A stretch of 64,000 bases of DNA from Arthrobacter liuii (GTDB lineage Bacteria; Actinomycetota; Actinomycetes; Actinomycetales; Micrococcaceae). The stretch is from NCBI RefSeq assembly GCF_014639275.1, contig NZ_BMFW01000011.1:55078-119077 (forward strand), in the 5' to 3' direction. Numbering within the stretch: position 1 is the first letter of the stretch; every line of letters starts with the position of its first letter. The position numbers were made by a program, and so were the translations under genes. Positions 16,429-28,388 of the stretch are shown one piece after another. Under the pieces are notes generated by a model. It ran no database searches and was not told the DNA's origin. It was given only the letters and a program-made list of their open reading frames with translations.

Positions 16429-17186
16429 TGAACGGCAAACTGCGGATCCGGGTGTGGAACGAGGGCGTCCATGAGGCCATCAACGAGCCCTCCCACATCG
16501 GCGACATCTACCCTGACGGCATCCACGGAGCGATCGCCGCGGGGCTCCGCGCCCACCACCCCGATGCGGACATTACGACGGCGGTCCTCGCCACGGACGA
16601 TGAGCACGGCCTTGACGAGGAGGTGCTCGCGGAGACGGACGTCCTGCTCTGGTGGGGACACATGGCCCACCACGAGGTGAGTGACGCCGTCGTCGAACGC
16701 GTCCACCGGCACGTGCTCGGCGGCATGGGCCTGATCGTCCTGCACTCCGGGCACTTCGCCAAGATCTTCACCAAGCTGCTCGGCACCAGCTGCTCCCTTG
16801 CCTGGCGGAACGACGGCGAGCGCGAACTCGTGTGGACGGTGAAGCCATCGCACCCTATTGCCGAAGGGGTGGACAGTCCCATCGTCATCCCCGAGCAGGA
16901 GATGTACGGCGAGCTGTTCGACATCCCTGACCCGGACGACCTGATCTTCATCAGCTCATTCGCCGGCGGCGAGGTGTTCCGTTCCGGCGTCACGTTCACC
17001 CGGGGCAGGGGCCGCATCTTCTACTTCAGCCCCGGCGACCAGGAATACCCGGTGTACCACCACCCGCAGGTCCAGCGGGTCCTCGCGAACGGTGTGAAAT
17101 GGGCTGCCCAGCCGGGGCTGCACCGTTCGGTTCCGGAGGTGACCAACCCGGCCCGGGAGTGGTTTGAGGCTGAAAAGCGCCATTGA
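16428..17186 (+). CDS. ThuA-like domain protein
   Basis: Cytoplasmic protein of 252 residues with the ThuA (trehalose utilisation) fold, a class I glutamine-amidotransferase-like domain lacking the classic catalytic triad. Conserved parts include VLLWWGHMAHHEVSDAVV and MGLIVLHSGHFAKIFTKLLG. Genes of this family usually sit beside Gfo/Idh dehydrogenases in sugar or myo-inositol-type catabolic clusters, as here. Its reaction is not established. It is translationally coupled to the oxidoreductase. Confidence 0.85.
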   Translation: MNGKLRIRVWNEGVHEAINEPSHIGDIYPDGIHGAIAAGLRAHHPDADITTAVLATDDEHGLDEEVLAETDVLLWWGHMAHHEVSDAVVERVHRHVLGGMGLIVLHSGHFAKIFTKLLGTSCSLAWRNDGERELVWTVKPSHPIAEGVDSPIVIPEQEMYGELFDIPDPDDLIFISSFAGGEVFRSGVTFTRGRGRIFYFSPGDQEYPVYHHPQVQRVLANGVKWAAQPGLHRSVPEVTNPAREWFEAEKRH

Positions 17187-17337
17187 CATCGGGTGCGCGC
17201 AAGAGCAGTGTGAAATCGTTGCAGCGCAAGGTCCGGCAGGCTCTGGACGGGCACATCCCTCCCCGGCGGACCTTTCCCGGAGCGGCTCAGCGCGCTTGGG
17301 TATGAATTCCATAACCACTCCCCATGAGGAGCCAGAC

Positions 17338-17712
17338 ATGCCCGCAGTAACGGTCAACAACCTTGAATCCAAATCCTTCAACGAACCCGACGAGAAGCGG
17401 CGCCCGCCCAAGACCCAGGTTGATGTGGTCACGTTGGGCGGCACCACGCTGGGCCGGTTCACCTTCGAGCCGGGCTGGCGCTGGTCCGAGACAGTCAAGA
17501 CAGTGGTCCATACGGACAGCTGCCAGGTCAACCACCTGGGTGTCTGCGTCGCCGGGACCCTGATCGTGCAGTTGGACGACGGGAGCCGGATGACCATCCA
17601 TGCCGGCGACGCCTACGCCATTCCCGCCGGACACGACGCCTGGGTGGAAAACGACGAGACCTACGTCAGCTATGAGGTCATGAGTGCAGCCGAGTTCGCC
17701 AAGCCCGCCTGA
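17338..17712 (+). CDS. Cupin-domain protein
   Basis: Small beta-barrel protein of 124 residues. The two cupin motifs are recognisable in CQVNHLGVCVAGTLIVQLDDG and AGDAYAIPAGHDAWVENDE, though motif 1 keeps few of the usual metal-binding histidines. GAGGAG lies just before the ATG. It follows the ThuA-like gene in the same direction after 151 bp and ends at a strong terminator, so it may be a separate transcript. Function unknown. Confidence 0.75.
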   Translation: MPAVTVNNLESKSFNEPDEKRRPPKTQVDVVTLGGTTLGRFTFEPGWRWSETVKTVVHTDSCQVNHLGVCVAGTLIVQLDDGSRMTIHAGDAYAIPAGHDAWVENDETYVSYEVMSAAEFAKPA

Positions 17713-17732
17713 CCGCCGCCAGCGCAAACGAA

Positions 17733-17760
17733 TAAGGGAGGCCCGCCAGGACCTCCCTTA
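17733..17760 (+). terminator. Rho-independent-like terminator
   Basis: 9-bp perfect stem (TAAGGGAGG and its complement) with a 10-nt loop, 20 bp after the cupin stop codon. It ends the Gfo/Idh-ThuA-cupin unit. Confidence 0.75.
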
Positions 17761-17809
17761 ACTGCTGACTGGGCCCTACCGTTGAGGTGAACACAACGAT
17801 CGGAGAGCA

Positions 17810-18796
17810 ATGAAAGTCACCGTCATCGGCGGCAGCGGCCACATCGGTTCATTCCTGGTCCCCCGCCTGGTCCGCGCCGGCCACGACGTCACCACCATCA
17901 GCCGCGGCACCAGCAGGCCCTACACCGACGAGCCGGAATGGCAGCAGGTGCACACGGTCATCGCGGACCGGCAGGCGGAGGACCGGGACGGAACGTTCGG
18001 GGACCGCGTGGCCGCACTCAGGCCGGATGTTGTGGTGGACCTGGTCTGCTTCACCCTCGAATCGGCAGCGTCCCTGGTGCGGAGCCTGCGTGGCGAGGTG
18101 GGGCACCTGCTGCACTGCGGTTCCATCTGGCGGTACGGGCAGAGCCTGAAGCTTCCCATCAGGGAGGGGTCGGACTCGGCTGCCGAGCCCTTTGGCGAGT
18201 ACGGAATCGAAAAGAACCGGATCGCCCTGATGCTGCAGGAGGAAACCGCGCGCGGCGGGCTGGCCACCACGTCGCTGCACCCCGGCCACATCGTGGGCCC
18301 GGGCTGGCATCCCATCGGCCCGCTGGGAAACCTCGATCCCACCGTCTGGCAGACCATCTCGGCCGGCCAGCCCCTCCGGATCCCCGGCAGCGGCGCGGAG
18401 CTGATGCACCACGTGCACGCCGACGATCTTGCCCAGGCCTTCGAAAAAGCCATCGCGCGGCGGGAGGCTGCCGCCGGCGAGGACTTCAACATTGTCGCCC
18501 CGACGGCCTTCACCGTCCGCGGCTATGCGGACATTGCCGCGGCCTGGTTCGGTCACGCCGCCGTGCTGGAGAGCGTTACCTGGGAGCGGTTCCGCGAGAA
18601 CACCTCCCGTGAGCATGCAGAGTCGAGCTGGGGGCATCTCTACCGCAGCCACTGCTTCAGTATTGAGAAGGCCGCGTCCGTGCTGGGCTACGAACCGAGG
18701 TACGAGCCCGAGCAGGCCGTCTTCGAATCCATCCACTGGCTGATTGACCACGGCCAGCTGCACGTCGCGCGGCCGCTCGGCGTCCCGGCCGGCTAA
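17810..18796 (+). CDS. NAD-dependent epimerase/dehydratase family protein
   Basis: Extended short-chain dehydrogenase-like protein of 328 residues with the N-terminal nucleotide site VIGGSGHIGSFLVPRLV. The family YxxxK appears as EYGIEKNR (Tyr-x3-Lys), and a substrate-domain portion follows (HHVHADDLAQAFEKAI). It probably modifies a sugar or nucleotide sugar. GGAGAGCA precedes the ATG. Located between two terminators' regions, so likely monocistronic; substrate cannot be predicted. Confidence 0.82.
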   Translation: MKVTVIGGSGHIGSFLVPRLVRAGHDVTTISRGTSRPYTDEPEWQQVHTVIADRQAEDRDGTFGDRVAALRPDVVVDLVCFTLESAASLVRSLRGEVGHLLHCGSIWRYGQSLKLPIREGSDSAAEPFGEYGIEKNRIALMLQEETARGGLATTSLHPGHIVGPGWHPIGPLGNLDPTVWQTISAGQPLRIPGSGAELMHHVHADDLAQAFEKAIARREAAAGEDFNIVAPTAFTVRGYADIAAAWFGHAAVLESVTWERFRENTSREHAESSWGHLYRSHCFSIEKAASVLGYEPRYEPEQAVFESIHWLIDHGQLHVARPLGVPAG

Positions 18797-19022
18797 AGGC
18801 GGCTCCTGCCTAAGCTATCCGCCGCTCCTAACCCCCTCCCCCTCGCTCCGCCTTCCATCCCCTCGAGTCTTTTGGCAGGTACGAGGACTTCAGGGGCCCG
18901 GAAGCCCTCATATCTGGCAAAAACCCGATGCGGATGGGTGCCAAACTCGAAAGCATGCTTAGTATGGAGGGGTCAGGCTCTGGCTTTGGCCAGGGAGAGC
19001 ACCAACGGTAAGGAGCAACTCC

Positions 19023-19199
19023 ATGGGTTTGGATGACAAGATCGGCAACGCTGCAGAAAAGCTTGGCGGCAAGGGCAAGGAAGCTGCCGGCAACGCAACG
19101 GGCGACGAGAGCCTGAAGGCCGAAGGCAAGGGCGACCAGGCCAAATCGGACCTGAAGCAGGCCGGCGAGAACGTCAAGGACGCCTTCAAGAAGGACTAA
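19023..19199 (+). CDS. CsbD-family stress protein
   Basis: Hydrophilic 58-residue protein with the CsbD pattern: MGLDDKIGNAAEKLGGKGKE followed by repeats of KAxGKGDQAKSDLKQAGENVKDAFKK. CsbD proteins are general-stress proteins of unknown mechanism (sigma-B dependent in Bacillus subtilis). AAGGAGC lies 8 nt before the ATG. A perfect 15-bp hairpin follows the stop. Confidence 0.9.
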   Translation: MGLDDKIGNAAEKLGGKGKEAAGNATGDESLKAEGKGDQAKSDLKQAGENVKDAFKKD

Positions 19200-19212
19200 C
19201 CGACGCCGCAGC

Positions 19213-19246
19213 AATGGGTGCAACTCCAGCCGGAGTTGCACCCATT
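19213..19246 (+). terminator. Strong terminator after the CsbD gene
   Basis: Perfect 15-bp stem (AATGGGTGCAACTCC and complement) with a 4-nt loop, then GGCGTTTT. The convergent membrane gene ends 60 bp further on, so it may serve both strands. Confidence 0.85.
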
Positions 19247-19304
19247 GGCGTTTTCAGGGCTGGTGGCGCAAATCCTGCAGCAGCATGACTGCTCAGCGCC
19301 GGGC

Positions 19305-19979
19305 CTAGTGGATGAGCCCCGAAACCAGATTGATGGTGGTGGCCAGGACAATGGCCCCCAGGAGGTAGGACAGCAGCGCCTGCCGCAGGACGGTGGACCG
19401 GATGGCATTGGTTTTCAGGTCGGTATCCGACACCTGGAAGGTCATGCCCACAGTGAAGGCCAGGTAGGCGAAGTCCGAGTACCGGGGCTGGGCTTCCTCA
19501 TTGAAATCGACGCCGGTCCCGTCGTGGTAGTAGATGGCGGCGTAGCGGAGTGTGAACAGGGTGTGGACCAGGAACCACGACAGGGCAATGCTGCCCAGGG
19601 CCATGGCCACCGTGACATCCTTGGCTGCGCCCTGCTCATTGGAGGCATCAAGCAGGATCAGGGCCACCCCCGCGAAGCTGGCCACGGTGGCGGTGAGCAC
19701 CAGGGCATCGGAGAAGACCCTGCCGGGATCCTCCCTCCGGGCGTGGGCAGCAGTGGCCGCAGGGCCCAGGCGCCCAATAACGCTCCACACCCAGATGAGG
19801 TAGGCGGCCGAGGCTGCTGCCCAGCCAAGGGCGGGCGCGTAGGCCCAATTGCCAAGCGCTCCCACCACCAGCGCCGCAGCCAGGCCGACGGCGAGCATCA
19901 CCGCCATGCGGAGCCTGGAGTGGTGAGCGCGGGAATTGAAGTTCCGGTGCAGATCACCGGTGGTCGACATGGACTTCAT
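19305..19979 (-). CDS. DUF1345 membrane protein
   Basis: Predicted inner-membrane protein of 224 residues (or 221 from the ATG at 19970) with five hydrophobic segments. The family stretch includes WFLVHTLFTLRYAAIYY and the C-terminal region FAYLAFTVGMTFQVSDTDL, both typical of DUF1345. Function unknown. It has no co-directional neighbour and converges on the CsbD gene. Confidence 0.82.
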   Translation of the reverse strand: MKSMSTTGDLHRNFNSRAHHSRLRMAVMLAVGLAAALVVGALGNWAYAPALGWAAASAAYLIWVWSVIGRLGPAATAAHARREDPGRVFSDALVLTATVASFAGVALILLDASNEQGAAKDVTVAMALGSIALSWFLVHTLFTLRYAAIYYHDGTGVDFNEEAQPRYSDFAYLAFTVGMTFQVSDTDLKTNAIRSTVLRQALLSYLLGAIVLATTINLVSGLIH

Positions 19980-20178
19980 TGTCCGATCATGGCACGCGAG
20001 GCTTGGGCTTGGCTGGTAAGAGTCGAGATCCTCTTGATGCGTCGGCGCGGCCCTCCCAACCGATTACGACCAAGGCCCGATAGGCCCCTTGTCCCCCTTC
20101 CGCTAATCTCCATCATGTGACAAAGACGTTTCACTTTCTGGAATTTGAATGGGTCACGGTCCAAGGCGGGACTGCCTG

Positions 20179-20856
20179 ATGCCGTACGTCTGCCTCCTCC
20201 TCTCCGGCGCTGCGCTGCTGGTCAACGGACTGGCGACGCTGGGGCATCTTCCCCGCCGCGACGCCGCCACCTTCAGCCTGGTGCTCGGAGGCACCCAGGT
20301 GGTGCTCGCCGTCGTGCATCTCTCCCTGGCCGGGAACGCGGCGCCCGCGCTCATGACGGCCGCCGGCATGTTCCTGTTCGGGCTGACGTATGTCTATGCC
20401 GGGCTGGATGTCCTGCTGGGCCTGGGTTCAAAGGGCCTGGGCTGGTTCTGCGGCATGGTGGCGTTCTTTGGCCTGCTGCTGGCAAGCGCCTGGCTCGGCA
20501 GCGATCCACTGCTCGCCGTGCTTTGGGTGTGCTGGGCGGTGCTCTGGGGGCTGCTGTTCGCCTCCGGAGCGTTAGGTGCCGTGCGGCTGGAACCGTTCAC
20601 CGGATGGTCGCTGGTCCTGGCCAGCCAGGCGACCGCCACCGTTCCTGCGTTCCTTGGCCTGGCCGGTTTGTGGCCCCGGAGCATGTGGGTGGCGTGGCTG
20701 GCAGCGGCCCTGGCGGCAGGACTCTTCTCTGCGTCACGGGTTTTGGCCCGCCGCGGACGTGGCGGGCCGGGAGCCCACCCCGGCCGGGTGCGGAGGGCGG
20801 ACAAAGAAGCGCGGCCGGCCGCCGAAAAGGCAGCCAGCCGCGCTGACAGTTTTTAG
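20179..20856 (+). CDS. AmiS/UreI-family amide or urea channel
   Basis: Membrane protein of 225 residues with six predicted helices. It matches the family in LLLSGAALLVNGLATLG, GLGWFCGMVAFF, WVCWAVLWGLLFASGALG and EPFTGWSLVLASQ. Members pass short amides or urea. No amidase or urease gene is adjacent, so the substrate is open. The C-terminal tail is basic and probably cytoplasmic. ATG 20179 was chosen over an upstream start because it begins right before the first helix. Confidence 0.85.
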   Translation: MPYVCLLLSGAALLVNGLATLGHLPRRDAATFSLVLGGTQVVLAVVHLSLAGNAAPALMTAAGMFLFGLTYVYAGLDVLLGLGSKGLGWFCGMVAFFGLLLASAWLGSDPLLAVLWVCWAVLWGLLFASGALGAVRLEPFTGWSLVLASQATATVPAFLGLAGLWPRSMWVAWLAAALAAGLFSASRVLARRGRGGPGAHPGRVRRADKEARPAAEKAASRADSF

Positions 20857-20867
20857 TTGGGAACCCG

Positions 20868-21764
20868 CTACCGGAGCACTACCGTGCGGTTGCCCTGCAG
20901 GATGACCCGGCCTTCGCAGTGCCACTTGACGGCATTGGAGAGGGCCTTGCATTCCGTATCGCGGCCAGCGGCCACCAGGTCCTCGGGCCCGTAGGTGTGG
21001 TCAACGTCCACCACCTGCTGGGAAATGATGGGTCCCTCGTCCAGTTCCGCGTTGACGTAGTGCGCAGTGGCACCAACGGTCTTGACGCCACGCGCGTACG
21101 CCTGGTGGTACGGCTTGGCGCCCTTGAAGCTGGGCAGGAACGAGTGGTGGATGTTGATGGCCCGGCCGTCGAGCTTGCCGGTCAGGTCGTCGCTGAGCAC
21201 CTGCATGTAGCGGGCCAGCACCACGAGTTCGACGTCGAGCCCGTCCACCAGTTCCATCAGCGCGGCTTCGGCTGCGGGTTTGGTGTCGGCGGTGACCGGG
21301 ATGTGGTGGAACGGGATGCCGTGCCACTCCACCAGTGCCTCGTGGTCCCGGTGGTTGGATACCACGGCCACGATCTCCACGGGCAGTTCGCCGATGCGGG
21401 CCCGGAAGAGCAGGTCATTGAGGCAGTGCCCGAACTTGGACACCATGATCAGCACCTTGCGCTTGGCGCCTTTGCGTTCCAGCTGCCAGCGCATGCCGAA
21501 CTTCTCCGCCACGGGGCCAAAGGAGGACCGCAAGACATCAAGTGTGGACTCGTCTCCTTCGGAGACGAAATGCACACGCATGAAGAAGTGGCCCTCGGAG
21601 CGCTCACCGAACTGCTTGTTGTCGATGATGTCGCAGCCGTGCTCCAGCAGGAAGCCGGAAACGGCATGCACAATGCCGGGCCCTTCAGGGCAGTCGAGCG
21701 TCAGGACATGTTCCACCATGGTGGGCGCCTTGGGGCTGGGGATATGGGTTTCAGTAACAGTCAT
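20868..21764 (-). CDS. purU: Formyltetrahydrofolate deformylase
   Basis: Hydrolyses 10-formyl-tetrahydrofolate to formate and tetrahydrofolate; 298 residues, usual length. An N-terminal ACT domain (TLDCPEGPGIVHAVSGFL) is followed by a formyltransferase-like domain with the catalytic AINIHHSFLPSFKG motif and GATAHYVNAELDEGPII. It is the last gene of the sarcosine operon, 4 bp after sdaA. It would return folate to the free pool when the one-carbon unit made from sarcosine is not needed. Confidence 0.95.
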   Translation of the reverse strand: MTVTETHIPSPKAPTMVEHVLTLDCPEGPGIVHAVSGFLLEHGCDIIDNKQFGERSEGHFFMRVHFVSEGDESTLDVLRSSFGPVAEKFGMRWQLERKGAKRKVLIMVSKFGHCLNDLLFRARIGELPVEIVAVVSNHRDHEALVEWHGIPFHHIPVTADTKPAAEAALMELVDGLDVELVVLARYMQVLSDDLTGKLDGRAINIHHSFLPSFKGAKPYHQAYARGVKTVGATAHYVNAELDEGPIISQQVVDVDHTYGPEDLVAAGRDTECKALSNAVKWHCEGRVILQGNRTVVLR

Positions 21765-21768
21765 GGCT

Positions 21769-23183
<1,415 letters not shown>

Positions 23184-23184
<1 letters not shown>

Positions 23185-23834
23185 CAGGGGACCTCTGGCG
23201 AGGCGTACTCCCGCATGGCGTCCAGCAGCCAACGGCCAAGGAACTCTGCGAAGGAAGCCCGGGGGAAGACCCGGAAAGTCTCCCCACCGGTCTTCCACAG
23301 GACCGCCGGGATGTTAGCGATTTCCGTGGAGAAGGCGGTGCCGGCCTTGAACACCCGGGGGTGCAGGTCCAGCGAGCAGCCCTTTTCCAGGACGGCGCGG
23401 GCCCGGGGACCCGTGAGCTCAAACGTTGTGCGGTTGGCGGAGAGGTCCACCACCTGGCCGGCGTCGCCGCCCAGGGCGTCCCGGAGTGCTGGGATGAGGT
23501 CGCCGCCCAGGGACTCGTGTGCCTCGGTGGGTGCAACCACCAGGAACTCGGAGGGTCCCAGCCACAGGACGGACACATCGCCGTTGCCGGCCACCGCACC
23601 GGATCCGGCGGGAAGGCCGCCGGTCACGGCGGCCAGCCGTGTTGCCGCTTCCGAGCCTGCGTCCGCGCGGACCCCCACCATGGTGAGGAAGGGCAGCTCG
23701 GAGAGCTCAACCGTGCCGGCCAGGGAGCCTGCCTGGAACGCCTCCGCCAGCTGGCGGGCCGGGCTGAGGCGGGCGGCGAGGTTCTTGTCTGCAGGGTTCT
23801 TTGCGGAGGTCGGGGATGCTGCTGTTTCAGCCAT
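23184..23834 (-). CDS. soxG: Sarcosine oxidase, gamma subunit
   Basis: Fourth subunit of heterotetrameric sarcosine oxidase; 216 residues. It shows the SoxG core ([14 protein letters not shown], then [20 protein letters not shown] and [12 protein letters not shown]). The subunit helps hold the complex together and has no cofactor of its own. The ATG overlaps soxA by 8 bp, and its stop overlaps sdaA. Confidence 0.93.
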
Positions 23835-26769
23835 CTTTACGGGTCCCTTCGGGGTCAAAAAGTACGGTTTCTGCGACAACAACGTCCACCAGCTGGTCAC
23901 CTGCGGCGGCCACCAGGGTTTCGCCGATCCGGTTGCGGCCGTTCTTGATCAGGGCCAGGCCGAACGACCTGCCCAGGGCTGCGCTGTGGTAGCTGGAGGT
24001 GACGAAGCCTTCCATCGGCACCTGGCCGTAGGCCGGGTTGGTGGAGCGTCCCTTTTCCACGAGCTGGGTGCCTTCGGGCAGCCGCAGCGTTCCGTCCACC
24101 GGAAGGACGCTGACCAGGTGCTTGCGGTCCTCACGCTGGGCATCCGCCCGGGCGTAGGAGCGCTTGCCGATGAAATCCTTGGCCTTGGAAACGATCCACT
24201 CCATGCCGGCGTCCTGCGGGGTGACGGTGCCGTCGGTGTCCTGCCCGACGATCGGGTACCCCTTCTCCGCGCGGAGCACGTGCATGGTTTCCGTGCCGTA
24301 GGGCGTGATGTTGAACTCCGCCCCGGCAGCCGCCACGGCCTCCCAGGTGTTCAACCCGTACCAGGCCGGGATGTTGATCTCGTAGGCCAGCTCGCCGGAG
24401 AAAGAAATCCGGCAGATCCGGGCGCGGACGCCGGAGGCGAGGGTGGTTTCGCGGAAGGTCATGAACGGGAAGGCCTCGGCGTCCAGGCCGCCGTTTGCTG
24501 CCAGTTCCGGCGCCACCTTTGCGATGACCTCACGGGACCTGGGCCCCACGACGGCAATGGTGCTCCACTGCTCCGTCACCGAGGTGCACTTCACGTCCAG
24601 CTCCGGCCACTCGGTCTGCAGCCACTCCTCCAGCCAATCCAGGACCTTGGCGGCGCCGCCGGTGGTGGTGGTCATGAAGTAGGTTTCGTCGTCAACGCGG
24701 AGGGTCACGCCGTCGTCGAAAATCATGCCGTCCGGCGTGCACATGACGCCGTAGCGTGCCGAGCCGGGGGCGAGCTTCTTGAACGCGTTGGTGTACATCC
24801 GGTTCAGGAACTCCCCCGCGTCCTTGCCGCGGATCTCGATCTTGCCCAGGGTGGTGGCGTCCATGAAGCCGACGGATTCGCGGACGGCGGCGCATTCGCG
24901 CAGCACGGCGGCGTCCATGTCCTCCCCGGCCTGCGGGTAGTACCACGGACGCTTCCACTGTCCGACGTCCTCGAACAGGGCACCCTTGGCAACATGCCAG
25001 GGGTGGATGGACGTGACGCGGGCGGGGTCGAACAGCTCACCGCGCTGGCGCCCTGCCAGGGCTGCGAAGGCCACCGGGGTGAACGGGGCGCGGTAGGTGG
25101 TGGTGCCGATGTCGCCGATGCCGCGGGAGGCTTCGCCGGCCGTGCGCAGTGCGGCGGCGATGACGCCGATCGCGTTGACGCCGGAGGTCTTGCCCTGGTC
25201 GTTGGCCGTGCTGATGGAGGTGTACCGCTTGATGTGTTCCACCGAGCGCATGCCGGCACCGGTGGAGCGCAGGACGTCCGCCACGGACTGGTCGCGCTGG
25301 AAGTCAACGAAGTGGTGGTGCCAGTCGTCCGGGGTACCGTTCTCCCCCGGTACCAGCCAGAGCTGGCGGGTGGGAGCGGACGCCTTCGGCTCGCCAAGGA
25401 CGGAGGGCGCGACGGCGGATTCGAAGCCGGCGGCGATCGCGGCCTTCGCGCCGGCGGAGATGCCCTCGGCGATGCAGTCGCCGGTGGCGAAGGAGCCGCG
25501 GCCGGCGCCGATGGTCTGCTGGTCAGGCACCTCGGTGCTGGGAACGAAGGCTGCGAGGGCGTCGTCCCAGCGCAGCTTGCCCTGCCGCTGCGAGTGCAGG
25601 TGCACCAGCGGGCTCCAGCCGCCGGACACTGCCAGCAGGTCGGCGGCGATCTGTTCGACGCCGGAGGTGAGCTCGCCGTCGTCGTTGATGCTGCGGACGG
25701 TGACGCCATCCAGCCGGCCTGCCGCATCCGCGGAGGTATTGGCAACGGCGCTGCCGATCAGCACCCGGATCCCGGATTCGACGGCGGCACTGGCCGCCGG
25801 GGTCAGCGCGGGACGCGCGTCCACCACCGCTGCGACCCTGACGCCTGCGGCGGCGAGGTCGGCGGCGACGGCGTAGGCGCTGTCGTTGGTGGTGCTGAGC
25901 ACCACGCGCTTGCCGGCCGCCACGCCGTAGCGGTTCAGGTAGGTGCGGACGGCGGAGGCCAGCATGATGCCGGGGCGGTCGTTGTTCTCGAACACCAGGG
26001 GGCGTTCGTGGGCGCCCGGGGCGATGACCACCTGGCTGGCACGGATGTGCCAAATCCGCTGGCGGGACACACCGGGAGCTGCCGGGCTGGAGAGGTGGTC
26101 GGTACGGTTCTGCACGGCGATCACATAGTTGGCGTCGTAAGCGCCGAATGCGGTGGTGCGGTTCAGTACCGTGGATTCCGCGCCGGAAACCAGTTCGGCT
26201 TCGACGTCTGCAACCCATTCCAGGGCGGGCTTGCCCTCGATGGTCTCGGCCAAGTCTTCGGCGGTGGAGGTGGAGAGCAGGGAGCCGCCGAGTTCGGGCT
26301 GGTCATCCAGCAGCATCACGCGGGCGCCGGTGCGGACAGCCTCGCGGGCTGCGGCAAGCCCGGCGGGGCCGCCGCCTACCACCAGGACGTCGGTGTGGAC
26401 ATACTTCTTGTCGTATTCGGCGCGGTCATCCTCGGGGTCCAGTTTGCCCAGGCCGTTGAGCAGGGTGGCCTTAAGCCCGTCCACCAGCGAGACGGTGGTG
26501 GCGGGGAGCATGGATTCGGCCACGTGGCCGGGGAACCGGGCCTCCACGCGGACCAGCGCGTTGGCCTCTTCCACACCGGCGGACATGATGCCGCGGGGCC
26601 GGTCCTCGTAGAGGGAGTTGCCGGCGGCGATGCGGCCGTTGGCCAGCAGGGCCGAGGCCAGGGAGTCGCCGGGGTGGCCGGTGAATTCCTCCCCGTCCAC
26701 GGTGAAGCGCCAGGAGATGGTGCGGTCGATGCGGCCGCCGGTTGCCAGGCGGGCGTTCTGCGAGGTCAC
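23827..26769 (-). CDS. soxA: Sarcosine oxidase, alpha subunit
   Basis: Large subunit of 980 residues. The N-terminal ferredoxin-like part is followed by a nucleotide site at about residues 129-140 ([11 protein letters not shown]) for NAD, and the C-terminal third is a GcvT-like folate domain ([18 protein letters not shown], and later EINIPAWYG). The complex oxidises sarcosine to glycine; the methylene group is passed to tetrahydrofolate and electrons go to O2, giving H2O2. The stop of soxD overlaps its start (ATGA). Confidence 0.96.
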   Translation of the reverse strand: MTSQNARLATGGRIDRTISWRFTVDGEEFTGHPGDSLASALLANGRIAAGNSLYEDRPRGIMSAGVEEANALVRVEARFPGHVAESMLPATTVSLVDGLKATLLNGLGKLDPEDDRAEYDKKYVHTDVLVVGGGPAGLAAAREAVRTGARVMLLDDQPELGGSLLSTSTAEDLAETIEGKPALEWVADVEAELVSGAESTVLNRTTAFGAYDANYVIAVQNRTDHLSSPAAPGVSRQRIWHIRASQVVIAPGAHERPLVFENNDRPGIMLASAVRTYLNRYGVAAGKRVVLSTTNDSAYAVAADLAAAGVRVAAVVDARPALTPAASAAVESGIRVLIGSAVANTSADAAGRLDGVTVRSINDDGELTSGVEQIAADLLAVSGGWSPLVHLHSQRQGKLRWDDALAAFVPSTEVPDQQTIGAGRGSFATGDCIAEGISAGAKAAIAAGFESAVAPSVLGEPKASAPTRQLWLVPGENGTPDDWHHHFVDFQRDQSVADVLRSTGAGMRSVEHIKRYTSISTANDQGKTSGVNAIGVIAAALRTAGEASRGIGDIGTTTYRAPFTPVAFAALAGRQRGELFDPARVTSIHPWHVAKGALFEDVGQWKRPWYYPQAGEDMDAAVLRECAAVRESVGFMDATTLGKIEIRGKDAGEFLNRMYTNAFKKLAPGSARYGVMCTPDGMIFDDGVTLRVDDETYFMTTTTGGAAKVLDWLEEWLQTEWPELDVKCTSVTEQWSTIAVVGPRSREVIAKVAPELAANGGLDAEAFPFMTFRETTLASGVRARICRISFSGELAYEINIPAWYGLNTWEAVAAAGAEFNITPYGTETMHVLRAEKGYPIVGQDTDGTVTPQDAGMEWIVSKAKDFIGKRSYARADAQREDRKHLVSVLPVDGTLRLPEGTQLVEKGRSTNPAYGQVPMEGFVTSSYHSAALGRSFGLALIKNGRNRIGETLVAAAGDQLVDVVVAETVLFDPEGTRKDG

Positions 26770-27137
26770 TTGGTGGCTCCTTCCGGGGCGGTGCTGGGGC
26801 TGAGGGGGGTGGTGCTGGCGGCGCCGGTGCTTGCGGTTCCGGTGTCGGCTGCCGGCGGGAGGGGTGCGGCGGGCCGCGGCACTCCCATAGGGTAGACGGC
26901 CTGGATGTCATAGCTGACAGTGTCGCGGAGCATGTTGAACCACTGGCGGCAGCCGGTGCTGTGGACCCAGCGCTCGACGAAGATGCCTTTGGGGTTTTCG
27001 CGGTAGAAGAGGTAGCGGGACCATTCCGTGTCGGTCAGCTCGTTGGGGTTCTCCGGGTAGGGGACGTGGGCCTGTCCGCCGTAGTGGAATTCGGTTTCGT
27101 CCCGCGGGCCGCAGTTGGGGCATGGGATCAGCAGCAT
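26766..27137 (-). CDS. soxD: Sarcosine oxidase, delta subunit
   Basis: Small zinc-binding subunit of 123 residues. The four known zinc ligands are all present at the family positions: Cys6 and Cys9 (CPNC), His59 and Cys63 (HSTGC). Conserved [13 protein letters not shown] and [12 protein letters not shown] follow. The last 30 residues are a Pro/Thr/Ala-rich tail not needed for the core. It lies between soxB and soxA as in other Sox operons. Confidence 0.95.
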   Translation of the reverse strand: MLLIPCPNCGPRDETEFHYGGQAHVPYPENPNELTDTEWSRYLFYRENPKGIFVERWVHSTGCRQWFNMLRDTVSYDIQAVYPMGVPRPAAPLPPAADTGTASTGAASTTPLSPSTAPEGATK

Positions 27138-27167
27138 GTGCGTAAGTCCTTTTCTGGTGGCGGGCGG

Positions 27168-28388
27168 CTAGTGGGCCACAGCGGCGGCGCCGTGTTCGTC
27201 GATGAGGGCGCCGGTTTCGAAGCGCTCCAGCGAGAACGGCTGGTTCAGCTTGTGCGGGGCGCCGGTGGCGACGGTGTGTGCGAAGGTCATGCCCGCGGCT
27301 GGGGTGCCCTTGAACCCGCCGGTACCCCAGCCGCAGTTCACGAACATGTTCTCCACCGGGGTCAGGCCGACGATCGGAGAGGCGTCCAGGGTGGTGTCCA
27401 CGATGCCGCCCCAGGTCCTGAGCACGTGGGCCCGGGCAAAGATTGGGAAGAGTTCGACGGCGGCCGCCATCTGCTGCTCGATCACGTGGAAGGAGCCGCG
27501 CTGGCCGTAGCCGTTGTAGGAGTCCACGCCGGCGCCCATGACCAGTTCGCCCTTGTGCGCCTGCGAAACGTAGACGTGGACGTGGTTGGACATGACCACG
27601 GTGGGGTGGACGGGCTCGTGCAGTTCGGAGACCAGGGCCTGCAGGGGGTGGGACTGGATGGGGAGCTGGAAGCCGGCCATTTCGGCCAGGACGGAGCTGT
27701 GGCCGGCGGCGCAGAGGCCCACCTTTTCGGTGTTGATGGTGCCGCGGCTGGTCTTAACGCCCACCACGCGCTCGCCGTCCTTGAGGAAGCCCGTCACCTC
27801 GCAGTTCTGGATGATGTCCACGCCCATTTCGTCGCACTTGCGGGCGAAGGCCCAGGCCACGTGGTCGTGCTTGGCGATGCCTGCGCGGGGTTGGTAAGTG
27901 GCGCCCATGACGGGGTAGCGGATGTTGTCCCGGATGTTCAGGATGGGGCAGAGTTCCTTGACCTGCTGCGGGTCCAGCCACTCAGCGTCCACGCCGTTAA
28001 GCTTGTTGGCGCCCACGCGGCGGATGCTCTCCCGTACGTCGCCCAGGGTGTGGGCCAGGTTCATCACGCCGCGCTGGCTGAAGAGGAAGTCGTACTCGAG
28101 TTCCTCGGGCAGGATCTCCCACAGCTTGAGCGCGTGCTCGTAGATGGCGGCGCTCTCGTCCCAGAGGTAGTTGGAACGGATGATGGTGGTGTTCCGTGCC
28201 ATGTTACCGCCGGCCAGCCAGCCCTTTTCCAGGACGGCGATGTTGGTCATCCCGTGGTTCTTGGCCAGGAAGTACGCAGTGGCCAGGCCGTGCCCGCCGC
28301 CGCCCACGATCACGGCGTCGTAGGAGGACTTGGGTTCCGGGTTCCGCCAGAGGAAGTCGGGGTGCTCCGGAAGGTGCTGGGTGCTCAC
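27168..28388 (-). CDS. soxB: Sarcosine oxidase, beta subunit
   Basis: Catalytic subunit of 406 residues carrying FAD and the covalently bound FMN typical of this enzyme. The dinucleotide site is [17 protein letters not shown], and [23 protein letters not shown] is strongly conserved in SoxB. The start is a GTG overlapping the glyA stop (GTGA), so translation is coupled to glyA. Confidence 0.96.
   Translation of the reverse strand: MSTQHLPEHPDFLWRNPEPKSSYDAVIVGGGGHGLATAYFLAKNHGMTNIAVLEKGWLAGGNMARNTTIIRSNYLWDESAAIYEHALKLWEILPEELEYDFLFSQRGVMNLAHTLGDVRESIRRVGANKLNGVDAEWLDPQQVKELCPILNIRDNIRYPVMGATYQPRAGIAKHDHVAWAFARKCDEMGVDIIQNCEVTGFLKDGERVVGVKTSRGTINTEKVGLCAAGHSSVLAEMAGFQLPIQSHPLQALVSELHEPVHPTVVMSNHVHVYVSQAHKGELVMGAGVDSYNGYGQRGSFHVIEQQMAAAVELFPIFARAHVLRTWGGIVDTTLDASPIVGLTPVENMFVNCGWGTGGFKGTPAAGMTFAHTVATGAPHKLNQPFSLERFETGALIDEHGAAAVAH

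Noticed and set aside
20845..20870. Partial repeat copy (TTAGTTGGG) after the AmiS gene
   Set aside because: Match is limited to about 9 bases with no second arm.
23215..26895. 1226-codon open frame antisense to soxG and soxA
   Set aside because: The minus-strand genes have clear cofactor motifs and overlaps; the antisense frame has none.
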